Shown piece by piece: positions 1-12,200 of a stretch of 64,000 bases of DNA. Made by a program: the position numbers and the translations under genes. Each line of letters begins with the position of its first letter. Position 1 is the first letter of the stretch. This DNA comes from Durusdinium trenchii (Eukaryota > Sar > Dinophyceae > Suessiales > Symbiodiniaceae), in the NCBI GenBank assembly GCA_963970005.1, contig CAXAMN010025672.1, forward strand, positions 207,816-271,815, read 5' to 3'. The notes below the pieces were generated by a model. The model was not told the DNA's origin, did not search any database, and worked only from the letters and a program-made list of their open reading frames with translations.

Positions 1-1115
1 CAGTGCATGCAGGGCCCCATGGAATGAGCCATGGACCATGGAGACGACTGAGTTCATTGGTTGTCTCATAGGATGGGAGGTATGTATATATAATATATAG
101 TATAAGGTGCATCTCCTGTTCTTAATTTGGTGCGCCGTTGTCGGTCAAATCTGTTCAAGCAGGACATGCATGAAAGTCAATTTCTATGTTCTAAGTGTTT
201 GTTTTGTCGTTTGGTGGATGTTCTAAGAAATTGCTGGTCACTAAATGAACTTCCATCAAGCATTTGGGCAACAGCATCCTCCAGTGCAGTGCCATAGAAC
301 TGTTCCATTCCCCCCTGGTCACAGAAGAAATGAAGTGTATACCATACCATGTGATTCATTGACACTTCATGTGTTTAGTGTGTTGGGAACAGACCAGTCT
401 CGCCGTTGGCTCAAGACCATTTCAAACGTCGACAAAGGCCACAAGGACTCACAAGGACCCTCCGATTTTTGTTTGGTGTTGTTTCTGTATTGATAAAAGC
501 TGGATCACACTGAGAAACTCTCAATAATTATCCGATCCTCCTTTCTCCTGCCAACTCGGTTCCTCGTACCTGGTCGTACTTGTTCCACTCATTCATTCCA
601 AGGCTTGGAAATCAAAGGCGCCACCGTCAGCGTGACTCGTCTGGTGCGCCGACCGTGGTGCCGTGGTGCGGTGGTCGCGATCGGTGTTTCTGCGGTTCGC
701 CAAGCACCTGCAGTGGAAGACCTAATCGGGTGTGTTGACCATCTCAGTGTTTGTAGGTATTGTTGGGGTCTTTATTGATCGGAGGAGCTCTCCTGTTGGA
801 TGTTTCATGGGCATTCAATCAGCTTTGGCTGCTATTCGTCGACGAACGAAAAGGAACGTACACCGGCATTCAGGCGATGTTCGTCTAGGCGTCTAGAAGT
901 AATTCCCAACCTTGGAGTCTCTTTGGGGTGCTAGTGAACATCCACCACTTCCAGGTTTCCGATCTTGAATCAAACCCTGGAGCCTGAAAGTTGGAAAAAC
1001 CCTTTGGCCAACATACCTCTGAACGCACTCACTTCGTGTGTTTTTTTCCTTTCGGATGAAACAGCGAACGCCTGGTGGCCAGCTTCTGTGATCTCATGTT
1101 GGGAGGGAAGTTTGC

Positions 1116-1190
1116 AGCTTCTTGCTACTAGTTAGTAATGCCCTTGCTACTAGCAGCAATGCACTTGTTACTAGTATTAATGCCCTTTGC
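1116..1190. repeat. Dispersed TACTAGTAGC-type repeat cluster, copy 1
   Basis: Three degenerate units of about 23 bases, each containing TTGCTACTAG or TTGTTACTAG followed by an AATGC step, lie head to tail. Related clusters occur near 31.5, 52.0 and 53.4 kb, so this is a genome-dispersed family that also sits inside introns of the two host genes downstream. Confidence 0.7.
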
Positions 1191-4100
1191 AGGTATGAAA
1201 TATCACTCTCTCGCACCCAGAGGTTGTAAAGCAAATGAGGGCCTGTTGAGGGTCTTCACTTCGAGAGGGGGAGACTTGGTGGACGGAAAGATCCGCCCAG
1301 TCGATCTAACCTAATAGCAGCGGCCTCCAACCTAAGATGCTCAAACATATTCACATCATATATCATATATCGTCATATCCAATGAGCAGTGGATGGTTTG
1401 CAGGTGTGATGCAAAGCTGTCCCCCGCAGGATGTTTTTTTTGAACATTTGGAGATCCTACAATAAACAGCTCCAGAGTGTGAGCTACGTGACGCTACAGA
1501 TTCAAGGGGACTTGGTAGGCTTCATATACCATGAGTGACACGTCAATGGCTTTGGCGTCGCCTGGCTTCGTTGGTTTCAACTTGGTTTCAGCTGAGGTTG
1601 AAAAGGCCGCGGGCAAAACCAGCTCTCACCTCAGAGGTCTCGTGCAGCGGTTCTCGGGGCTCAGAGGTCGAGAGTTTCAGTCTCTTGCAGCAGACCTCCA
1701 CCGCGACTCGAGGCAGTGGATCGAGGGTGAAAACACCTCAAACATCGTGTGCGAAACATCGGCAGTGAAGGAAAACCAGGTTCTGAACCCTGAAGGAAAA
1801 CCAGCTTCGCGATGGAGCTGGGCAGGACTAGTTGAACAAATCCCGTTTTAGATAAGTGCAGGGAGAGGTTTTGCTTCGCTATGCTTTGCTCCTTCCTTCC
1901 TTCACCGGTCTTCGAAAAACCGGTCGCGTCGCGTGGTCACGTCAGACCACCGCCTCCAGGTCGCGTGACGCGCGTGCCGGGCTTGCGGCCCCGAGGTTGG
2001 GGTGCCTTTCGTGCCCGTCTTCGGGTTTGTGGTGTGTTTTCATGTAGATCGTTTGATATCCGTGGGAGGTTTGACCCTTAGGCCTTAGGCCGGAGGATGC
2101 CGGTGGGTGGCCTTTTGGTGTTCGACCCCTCCACATTCGTTGTTGACGACGTCATTCGGAAAGTCCTTCGTCGTCTCGCAGCGACCAATGGGAGTCCCTT
2201 TCACTGATCCGCAGATTGAAAGACCTTCTTGGAAGTGGGTTGACCAGAGAAACTGAACAGAATGGACTACTAAGGAGGTCAACCTACCCTGGTTTGGGGA
2301 TCCGGGTTTTGATCCATGCACAGCCATGTGGAACCACCTTCTATAGGACCTTGACGGCTCCCCCCAACTGGGACGGTTGACCGACCTACGTTTCGATCGA
2401 AGCGTTGCGTTTTTGTGTATTTTCGAGACCGTGCAACACGCTGACCTTTGTGGTCTCACTCACCTCACCCATGTGGTGCACAACATCGACCTAATTTATG
2501 GAACGGTCCACCTGGTCCTTGACCTTGTATAGTCAGTTTTGTAAGTTGTCTAGACTCTACATAGGGCATCTTTGTACAGGGTAAATCCAGTGGGTCCTTC
2601 CGTGTGTCCACCTTGGTGAACGGCGTGCCTGACGCTTTCATGGTTAATTTGATGCCAATTTTGTTGGACTACACATGACTACACCTTCTGCTTTGATCGG
2701 AAGTGTGCAGTTAGCAGGACATGCTCTCATTTATAGGTCCTGAAGTGCGGGGTACCCGTTGACCTACGTGCTGTTGAGCCTTAAGCTCGTGGGAATTCAA
2801 GGCTTCGCCATGACGGGGTCTACGAGATGCGTTTGGTTGTCTCCGCCAGGCCTCCAGGTCGGCTACACTTCTTTGCTTTTCTTTGACTGCATGTGAGTTG
2901 TGGAGTTTATGCTTCACTACTCCTCAAGACCAAGTTTCTAGATTTTCTAGGACCAAGGCAAGACTTAACCATGGCCAGCGTGCTCAATTTGGTCTAGATT
3001 CTCACATCATGTTTGCTAGATCGATCAGCACAGGTTGCATGCAAAACCGTGTGTGGCTGATCGCCCATTCTTTTGAGGGCTCCTCAAAAAGGAAAAGGAC
3101 ATCCAGGACATTCCCCTACTCTTCGTGCGCCTCTTCGTTCGCGTTCGCAAGCATGAGAGAGCCGTGGCTACTTGAAGACCCTTGTCTCCCTCCTCCCTCC
3201 TCCGTTTTGGAACCACGCGATCGTGTGGCCGAAACACCACCGTCCACGCAGTATGTCGTCGTTTTTTTGGCAAAACGGTTGAACACAAGACAAGGTTTTT
3301 CTCCAAGAAGCACTGACGGGTTTTGGATGTTGGGTCAAAACATCTCATTGGGTCCATCGAGACGAAACCAACGCCCTCCAGGTCCGTGCGAAGAGGCCGG
3401 AGAAAAGGAGCTGGCGGCTGTCGGTGTCCAGGAGCTGCGGTTTATTGTTTTTTTTCGGGATCAGCTAAAGGCTCTATGAGCCAGGGAGATCCTACGTCCT
3501 ACTTAGTCAGATTCAAAAAAAGGACTGGTACTGGTGATGCCTATCCAGAAGCCCCGACGGATTTGAAATTGTTCCTTGGCACAAAAACAAGAAGTAACAA
3601 GTAGTTACACTAGAGCCCAAATTTGGAAGTTTTCGGGAAAGAAACTAAAAACAAAAGAACGTACGTGCTCTTTGCAGGGATTAGGGACATTTATATTGGA
3701 CAGTAGCTCAGCCTAATAGGTCTTAATAGCGAAAATATATGAACATATTCAATCCAAAGGCAAGCACTGCACAGCATTGTTCCAATCCTTCATACGGGCA
3801 CATTTACCGAAGTCATCGGCAACGTTATTGGTCGGAACCTTCGAGTCCGCTGCTGAAACAAGAAGGAAACAGGTATAAGAAAAGGAATGCCGGAGGTTGT
3901 TTCCATCATACAGAAATTGGAATGGACGGGAACACTATGCAGAACTAATTCATGAAGAACATGAGCTACCTGCAGTCACTCGTACCTTGGCGTCTAGAAT
4001 GCCTAGCCTCCTAGCCCTGGCAAGCCTTGGCTATATGGTGTTTGGATCAACGCCAGGCGGTTCACTTGCTATCCTCTCAGGGTCAATGGATGTTTGTTCA

Positions 4101-4643
4101 GATTCACCGGATTTTCGGAGAATCAACCTTCACCCTCACAGAACCTGTTTTTTGTACTTATGCTGTGGAACACCCCCACTAATGCGAAAAACACCAAAAA
4201 AAAATGCTTGTTCGATTGCCCTGAATGGAGTACTTGATGCACGCAAGATTCATGTGTGTGTGTGCTAAACCGGCTTGGAGATTGTTGGGTTGCCATTTTG
4301 GGGTCAAACGGGCACTGCAAATGTGTCGACTTCCGAGAACGGGCAGATTGTGGCATGGTCAACCTGGAGAAAGGCATGGTAGAACACAGCTCCCGTTTTG
4401 GTAGTACCGAGGGTCTGCTCTGTTTCACATATTTGACCCTTTGGACATGTTCGCAGTGAGTTTCTTTGTGCTTGACTGGCTCAAAAGCTGCAGATCGTAG
4501 CATAAGCAGACCATGCCACCCACTAAATCCTCCAGCAAGCAGCAAGTTTCCTATAGACTCATAGGTGCAACACCAGCCTCCAAACGCTCTATACTGCCCT
4601 TCGGGGGCAGTATATTCATCCTTTGAGCTGACAAACAGCCGAA

Positions 4644-4683
4644 AGCTAGTGGATGAAATGCACAGCTAGTGGATGAAATGCAC
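4644..4683. repeat. Perfect 20-base tandem duplication
   Basis: The 20-base unit starting AGCTAGTGGATG is present twice with no spacer. The second copy abuts an open frame that runs to 4993. Confidence 0.9.
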
Positions 4684-4744
4684 AGCTCACAGGTTCCAGG
4701 ATGTTCCATGGCTCCCATTCTCCAAGCCATTCAGATCATCCTCC

Positions 4745-4993
4745 ATGGATTCCATGGCTGAAGAGGCTGATTCAGTGGCTGAAGTGTCAGAATCCCCACT
4801 AATGAAGTCCAACAGAAAGCGTCGCAGGTGTCACCCCCGAATGAGTGAACCGTCGCAGGTCTCGATGTTCAAAGAGCTCTTGCTGAAGCTGGAGAGTCAC
4901 CCTTCTGAGAGGGCCAAACTTGGGGCTGTGGTGCTGAGTGGATGTGAGGTTCGAGGTTTCGCAGTTTGTGACTTGGTGACTTGGTGGCCTTGA
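4745..4993 (+). CDS. Weak exon candidate, Ser/Glu-rich
   Basis: From the ATG at 4745 the frame reads MDSMAEEADSVAEVSESPL, then a basic KSNRKRRRC patch and an FKELLLKLESH stretch. The acidic-then-basic style resembles the low-complexity N-terminal parts of the locus that begins at 5.9 kb. No splice sites could be tied to neighbours, so it may be non-coding. Confidence 0.2.
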   Translation: MDSMAEEADSVAEVSESPLMKSNRKRRRCHPRMSEPSQVSMFKELLLKLESHPSERAKLGAVVLSGCEVRGFAVCDLVTWWP

Positions 4994-5112
4994 CCTTTTG
5001 TTTCTTTTGTTTTGCTGAGGCTGAAGCTGTTGAAACACACTACTACATCTAGATCTGGCAGCAGATTTGAGGTTGTTGAAATATAACTACTATATATACC
5101 CTAGGAGTCGAC

Positions 5113-5131
5113 GACCATTTTATAAATGGTC
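5113..5131. repeat. Short hairpin with GACCATTT arms
   Basis: GACCATTT is followed by TAT and then AAATGGTC, giving an 8-base perfect stem. The sequence CGACCATTT recurs twice just downstream and once near 26.61 kb, close to the far end of the exon-dense locus. Confidence 0.6.
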
Positions 5132-5921
5132 CTGGGAGGGTCGACCATTTGAGCCTGCAAACGACCATTTTCAGCAGATCTAGGGAAGCGTGACGGTGAC
5201 CAGCTTCAGGATCGCTCGGAGTGGGGGCTCATCAGGGTTTCGGCGTGGAAGAGTGGAAGAACATGACCATGCAATGCATGCATGCACAATCATGCACAAT
5301 TTTGTCCCCACGGGTCAAGTGATCAAGATTTATCAGATCGATGTACATTCATGATGACCATTGCCCTCGCAACTTCAGAGCTTCCCTGCTTTGACATGCC
5401 ATTGCCGTGATGCCATCATCTGTGCTGGCTGAAGATCATGCGCAAGGCTTTGAGGAAGCGTGCCAGTCTTAGGCGACTACTTTGCGGATTGAAGCAGCTA
5501 TGATGGCTAAGCTATAAGCGTAGTGGCCTGTTCGATCCAATCGATTTGCAAAGGTTGTTTGGAGGAATACCTCGACCCGGGCTCTACTGTAGATGTGGGT
5601 GCGACCTCCCTGAGATGCAGTGCACTTTTGTATCAATCGATCTATGTTTTTTCAAGTTGGCCTTACTTTTTGAATCTGTTTAAGCTTGTTTGTTTTGCAA
5701 GGAGTTGCTTGCAGCACAGCACATTGATTTGCAACATGGGTGACAATTGTGTCAGAGTTTTGCTCAGGCTTGCGGAGGACACTTACAGGCAGTCAATGAT
5801 TTGGTCAAGTAATCCAATCGTCGAAATCTAGCATTCGGCGCATTTACTTCGATGGGAACCACGGTAACCACAAAGACCTTTTCTCCTGGTTCTTGCTTCT
5901 GTTGCTCCGCATTTCTTTGCC

Positions 5922-6218
5922 ATGGCTGGCCCCAAAGATCACTCCACGTTCCGCACGGAACTTGTGAAGGCAAGCAATGCACAATCCTTGCAGATTCTTG
6001 ATTCATGCATGCATTTATCCGAGATAGTCACTGTCCCTGCATGCGTGTACGTGGTGCATGTGTGCGTGCGTGCGTGCGTGTGCATGTGTGTGTGTGTGTC
6101 AGGCCTTTTTTATGGACTTCTTGGAGGACGATGATTGGTTGAACGCACGGCGGAAGCTGTTGCGGCAGCGGGCGGGGCTGTCGCCTAAAGATACGAAGAA
6201 AGCATTTGCCTCAGAAAG
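5922..6218 (+). CDS. First two exons of the giant locus
   Basis: An ATG at 5922 opens MAGPKDHSTFRTELVK, ending at 5969 on a GC donor of the AAG/GCAAGC type. A TG-rich intron ends at 6102, and the second exon (6103-6218) continues in the same phase as AFFMDFLEDDDWLNARRKLL and onwards, ending before a GTGATT donor. In-phase joining and a plausible start make this the best candidate for the beginning of the gene. I do not recognise a domain. Confidence 0.5.
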
Positions 6219-9200
6219 GTGATTTCTGAACTACATCCACAGTATAGTTGGCAGACTCGCGAGAAACAATGAAAGCACTCAACTGAAAGATCCTTTTGTT
6301 TGCTTGGTTGATTGCATTGAACAGTTCCAGTAGAGTTGCTATGAATTTGGTCTGCCTTTGAGATTTTGCATGTGGGCATGCATCAATGACATTTGCAAGC
6401 ATATTGCACTGATCCTCAACCCATGACTAGCAATTTGGTTTGCAGAGCGCTCGGAAAACGGACATCCTTGAAAAGTCGGGATGTATCTAGTCTTGCGCTG
6501 GGATCAAGGTGCCCAAATGGAACTTCATCATCGTGGACAAAGACCATGTGGGGGCTCGTGAGGCAAACTCTGCTACATTGATTGAGTTGCAATATATGTT
6601 GCAATGTAACACGACAGTTTTAAACAAGTAATGTTCAATTGTTTGATCCTTGTCATGGACCTGATCAATCAATAATTTGTTGACATTTGTGCTTCAAAGA
6701 TCAGAAGGTCGAGAACGACATGAACTACCCCTTCCTTCTGGACTACCTGGCCTCTTTTGCCCATGACCCTCCAAAGCCTTTGGAGCTAAAGGTGGGCATT
6801 TGCATTGGAGTAATTTATAAATTAGCGTTGGTCTTTCGGCGCCAGTCAGTTCTCTCGCACACACACACACGCACACCGCTCAATTAAATTTGTCAAGTGG
6901 TGCTATTAAATGGCGTCAGCTTTTCACGTGCAGCATGGCAAAACTACATGCGTGCAGGAAGCGCTAGCTTGGTGCAGCCACCACTACCGACTGAACCCGT
7001 TCAAGGAGATTGCTCTTCATGAGGCCTTGCCTGTGGACCATTGGACAAAACGATGTTGACAAGTGATGCCTGACAAAGACTCTACCTGCACGGAACTAGT
7101 AACTCTGCACTGCATGCATGCATCCGACGCGACATTATGTTTAAATTATTGACCCATCCCAGTTTGCAAGTCGATCAGGCCTGGGCTGAGACAGAAGGTG
7201 GCATCATCCGTGGCTGTGTGGCGTATGTCTTTCAGAGGTTCCAAAGGAACCAGGAATCGAGGCCGGTTGGGAAACTTGGCGCGTGATGAAGACACGGTAA
7301 TTATATAATGATCAAGTCCAAGTAACGATTCAACATATAGTTTTGCCGGGTGGGGGCAAAACATAGTACCTCGTCAGCTAAATTAATAACCCCTACGGCA
7401 CACCACGAGCTGCAAAACATGTTTTGTGAAATACAAGTCGTTTGTTCTTGATGATCCAATCTAGTCTGGGACACTGCGGGAAACATATCCTTGCCCATCT
7501 ACTATGTTTCAATATGAACCAGCCCAAAGCGGACAACAAGCTCAATCCTTTTCACGGCAGGAAAGGCCACACCAAGATGGAGACCTTGAAGTCCTTGATT
7601 CGTTCCAAGCTGATGGACTGCTTGCCATGGGTTTTAGCATGCTACGAGTTCTAGCCGTGGCTGAGGTTTCACTGATCGGTCTGAATCGTTCTAGTATAGC
7701 TTTTATCCAGCAGCTTGCTGTGCAAAAACCATGATGGATTGGCCGGAGGATTCCAATGCATAGGTCGATCACTTTTTTTCAGGGGTACAAATTCTGGACC
7801 CACTTGCAACTTTGAACGGGAGTGTATTGGACAAGGAAATTGCTTTGTGAACACACCGACCCCAGCAGCTTCAATGCGCCCCTTCTGCTCACAGCTGGAA
7901 CCAGGAGCATGGAATGTTATCGCCTGACGGACGCAAGACGCCAACCCGTGGACGTGGTGCTGCGAGATTGAAGCAAGAGGAGGTGGCTGGGGACAGTGGG
8001 GTCACATCGATAAGATCGGTCGATCTATGTCACTTATTGATCTCGTAAATAGTTCCTATGATCAAATAACTGTGAGACCTGTATAGTTCAAACTTGATTG
8101 ATCCAATTGCAGCTCTATGAGCCAGGTGCTGCATATGTGTCAAACGTGCATTGACGGTATCCAATACAAATTATATAAGTTGTTGGTTGGAACATGCGAG
8201 GAGACCAAGAAGGCTGTCATGGACAATATGGACACGCAACCTATGAGCGAATCGGTGCTTTCCCCAATCTCAAAGCTGCAGCTACATAGCCCGGGTACTG
8301 GGGAAGCTTTGCAGGTGGACGCAGCAGAGTCTCTTCAAGAAGAGTCTGCAGAAGAAGAAGAACAAACACAAGATGAATGTATTGAGCCAATCGAATGCCA
8401 CGAGGTTGAAACATTTCTCATCGAGTCTGATGAAGACTGCATGCTGTCGCCCAAGAAAATCATGAATGCGCCTGCAGCGAACCATGATGTCAGCAAATCA
8501 GCACCTCCGGCACCTTCGGGTACCATGGCAATCGGGACAGGTGAAGATGGTTTCATCAATGAGAGTCAGGCCCCGTTTGTGCCTGGTTTGGAGGTTGCCC
8601 ATGCAGAGAGCAAGGTTGAAACCATCTGCGACTCTGATGAGGAGAAAAAAAGGTGTCTTCAAGGACAGTTTGGGGAGAGGTTCATAGTTCCATTTGTCCA
8701 GGGCAACAGTTTTTGACAGTTCGATCTCAATTTGCAAAAAAAAACCTACAATAATACTATTATATGTTCGATTAAAACTACTATATAATCTGGAAGACTG
8801 CACGTTAGATGCAGGATCGCAAGCCTTTGGCGGCGCCAGTTGAGATCCCTCAAAGCTTGGAAGCCCAAGCGGATGAGCAGCTGAAGGCTTTGGACGGGGA
8901 TCCTATGGATGATGTTCACAAGGCTGAAATGGTAAAAGTCTGGGGCTCAGTGGATTCTTACCTTCGAAGTTTGCAGTGCTGGTTTCCAGAATGATACTCT
9001 TAGTATTATATCATGCCGGCCTAAAGATTATAGTATGAGCCCATTGAAGTCAGCTAGCTGGTACCATGTCGGACTGGTAAATTGTTCATGCACCAGAATT
9101 CATGGGAGACAAACGGTGTGGAAAATCGTTTGACAATAACTCATGCTGAGGGGTGTATGTTTTGTATCACCACACAAAATGATCTTCCTCTCCACCCGTG

Positions 9201-12200
9201 TCCCTGCTGCACCCCGGCCGGCTCTTGAGGCTCAAGCTGCGATCCGGCAAATGTGCAAGGAGACGGCAGCAGCAGCCGAGGATCCTGACCGAGAGATGCG
9301 AGAAGCTTTGGATGAGGAGGAGGAGGTGGAGGCCAAAGCTGAGAAGCTGAGGAGGGGGAGGGGTCGTGGACGCGGCCGCGGCCGTGGTCGGGGAAAGAAA
9401 GTTCCAAACGATCCCAATGGTCAGGAGGTCGAACCGAACCCAGAAGAAGCTCCCCAACCCAAAGGTTCGTCGAAACAAAAGAAGAGGGCGAAGGTGTGTG
9501 CAGATCCATCTCTCCAGCAAACCAGCGATGTTCCACCTGGACCTGGTGGCAACCAATTGGTCGAAACTGTGCCTACTTCCAAGTCAGCAGGCCCAACATG
9601 TGATGAGGCTCATGATGAGGCTCATGATGAGGCGGCGGTGCGTTCCCCAAAGCCTAAGGTGCTGAGAAGGACTGTCACTCGATCTAGACACAAGCACCTT
9701 GCAAAGCTCCGATCGATGTCGCGCAGCCCGGCCTCCAAGAAGCAAAAACAAGGACATGGTGGTCCTGCCATGAAGGAAGGTGGGGTGGCTTCTCAGGAAA
9801 ACGAGGCTGGGGGGGAGGAGGCAGCAGTTCCAAATATGACTGGCAACAAGCCTGGTGTCAAGATGGATGGGCCAGCAGATCCTTCTTTACTGGCTGCGGA
9901 CAATGTTGCTGACAAAAAGAAATTGGATTCTGAAGGCAAGCTAGCCCAAAAGAACGCTTTGAAGGAGCCCAACTTGGTCCATGACATGACACTTGTGGAA
10001 AACTTTGCATTGCATAGTCCACAATCTGGTTTGCAAGCGATGTGATGTTCAATATATCATGTTCACAGTATTTCGGACTAATATATTATCAAATTCCCGG
10101 CTCCAGGAGGAGAAGATGAACGTCCTGAGGGCAATTGCTGAGCAGGATGAATTCCTGATCCTGCCAGAAAGCTGCGCTGATGCCATGTGCGGGTCTTGAT
10201 GTGTCAGTGTCAGGAGCATGAGGGTTCTCGATCCAATGGAAAAACATAATTAACATGTCCAGGTCAGCTAGGCACAAAGTAATATGTGTTCATTATGATG
10301 TTTAAATCGGCCAGTGTACGAGTGCGGGTCGGTATATATTATTAGCTCAACTGATTGAGACAAGAAACACCGGTTCTGGACCAATCAGCCCAATTCAGCT
10401 TGTTACCAAAAATGCAATATGGATTACTTGATGATTTCAAAACACTTGCCTCATGAACCCATGTCGCCAAGGTCCTTCACCCTCTATCCGCCGGATGATG
10501 TGAAGAAGAAATCATCCTCAAATCTGTCCAATATCGGAGTTGTGCCGGAAGCCAAGCTACAAAACAATGGGTGTTTTGCTAGTGAATTTGCGCAAAGAAT
10601 TTCATGCATGCAGCATGCATGCATGTTTGCCTGCCCATGTCATCCAAGCAACAAACAATTGGGTGAGCTGGCCTTATTGATTTGCAGTAGAGTCGCTTAT
10701 AATATAATAAATACCCTGGCAAGGTGTGCACGTCTGTGTTGAACATTTCTGAATTCATGAGTGGCGCAAATGAGGTTGGCTACAACGCGGGCCAACACAG
10801 CTTCCTTCCAAGTGTCACGGGTTGATGGGATTGAGGAAAGGGTTGCGGACACCAATAAGCGGCAACCACTTGGTATGCCCGAACTACAGGCATGGTACCC
10901 GTGTGCATGTGGTGTCCTTTGTTGTGTCCATGAGAGTGAGCAGTTCATGGTACAGTGTCCTCCAAAAATCTTCCATCTTTCCAAATTCCAGAGACACTGC
11001 AGATTCCTTGGCAGGTGCGGAAGAAGGGGGGTGACAATCACATGGAACACCCATGGAGGTCCCGAAGCTGCGTCTGACCCCAAGCACAGTTGCACAACAA
11101 TACACCTTGATCTACGTGCCTCATGAACATTAACAATCTACACCATGTATAGGGCCGTCATTGCATGCATTGATCCTGGGTCTACAAGAGCACATTGGGA
11201 CAAATATAACATGCATGCCCATGAGAGATTTATCACACATGCATACATTCAAACGCTGTCAAACGATGCTTTCAGGTGGAACTTAGCTAAAGAAGCGGCG
11301 GGGTGGCCATACAAGGTAAGCCCTCAATGAGGGCGGGTTGAACTGTTTTCGATGCATGGAGTCAGGCGGGTCACAAGACACACTAGCAGCTTTCAATCCC
11401 AAGTGTAAGCATAGAACACATCCAACCCCATGAGCTTGAACATGTCTCGGAGTGTTACCTTCTCAAATCCCTTGCAAATAGTTTTCTTTCGGCTCGTCTA
11501 CCACCTGCAAGATCGACCAAGCTTTGCAACCCCTTCCCTGGTTTGTTGATGGTACTTGGTTCCCGCTCACTCCTTCCTCATTACCTCTTTGGCAGCTACC
11601 AAAATTTGGATCGCAGGATCAAGCCTGATTCCATGTTTGGGTAACGGGGGGGGAACTTGCGGAACTGTCGCGCTGCAAGTTGGTTAGAATCCTGCAAGTC
11701 TCCCCAAATAGTTGGACCACTGTTTCGAGATTGCACAGTCGGTGTCAATCCACCTGTGCAGCAAGCCTTGAAGGACCTAAGATAAGGGGAGGCTTTGCAA
11801 AAGCAGTGAAGTCCAATGCCAGCATGACCAGTTCGACACGCAAGATTTTGCTGTCAAAATCTCATCAAATCAGGCTGTGATGGTGGAAAAAGGTGGTGAG
11901 TGCATCCTGCGCATTGGCCTCTGCAGTGCGCATTCATCGACCCCCCAAGCTTAGGTTTTGGAAATACTGATTCTTGAATGGATGCAAATTGTTCGGTCTT
12001 GGGTCCTCACTTCACTAGTGATTGATTGTGAGACAAATCCTAACAATTCCAGTATGCACAGGTTATTGGAACTAAACATCCCGTTTACTCGATCGATCTA
12101 TTTGTAATATTCATTGGTCATATTGCAAATACCTTCGATGCATGCTAGTGAACGACAGAAAAACATAGATCGCAGTGATGATCGCTCATGGGATTATTGC

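Larger units (their letters stand above)
1..5900. other. 5.9 kb with no supported gene
   Basis: Open frames here reach at most about 124 codons, overlap on both strands and carry no motif I recognise. The stretch holds one TACTAGTAGC-type repeat cluster near 1.1 kb, a 20-base tandem duplication near 4.65 kb, a short hairpin near 5.12 kb and scattered TGCATGCA palindromes. It may be intergenic or a long intron of a gene lying further left. Confidence 0.5.

Noticed and set aside
403-418. TTGGCTCAAG, resembling the end of the dinoflagellate spliced leader
   Set aside because: Only ten bases match and the preceding CCATTT part is absent; chance occurrence is likely, so it is not called as a leader relic.
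2085-2459. Minus-strand open frame of 124 codons
   Set aside because: No domain, no splice context, and overlapping frames on the plus strand; nothing supports coding.
10761-10889. ATG at 10761 as a gene start
   Set aside because: The segment up to 10889 is better explained as intron, since 10541 and 10890 join in phase and continue the domain.
10980-11040. Apparent frameshift at the G run in the GGPEAAW domain (KKGG in one frame, GVTITW in another)
   Set aside because: The exon 10890-11071 reads through in a single frame that joins both neighbours in phase, so no shift is needed.
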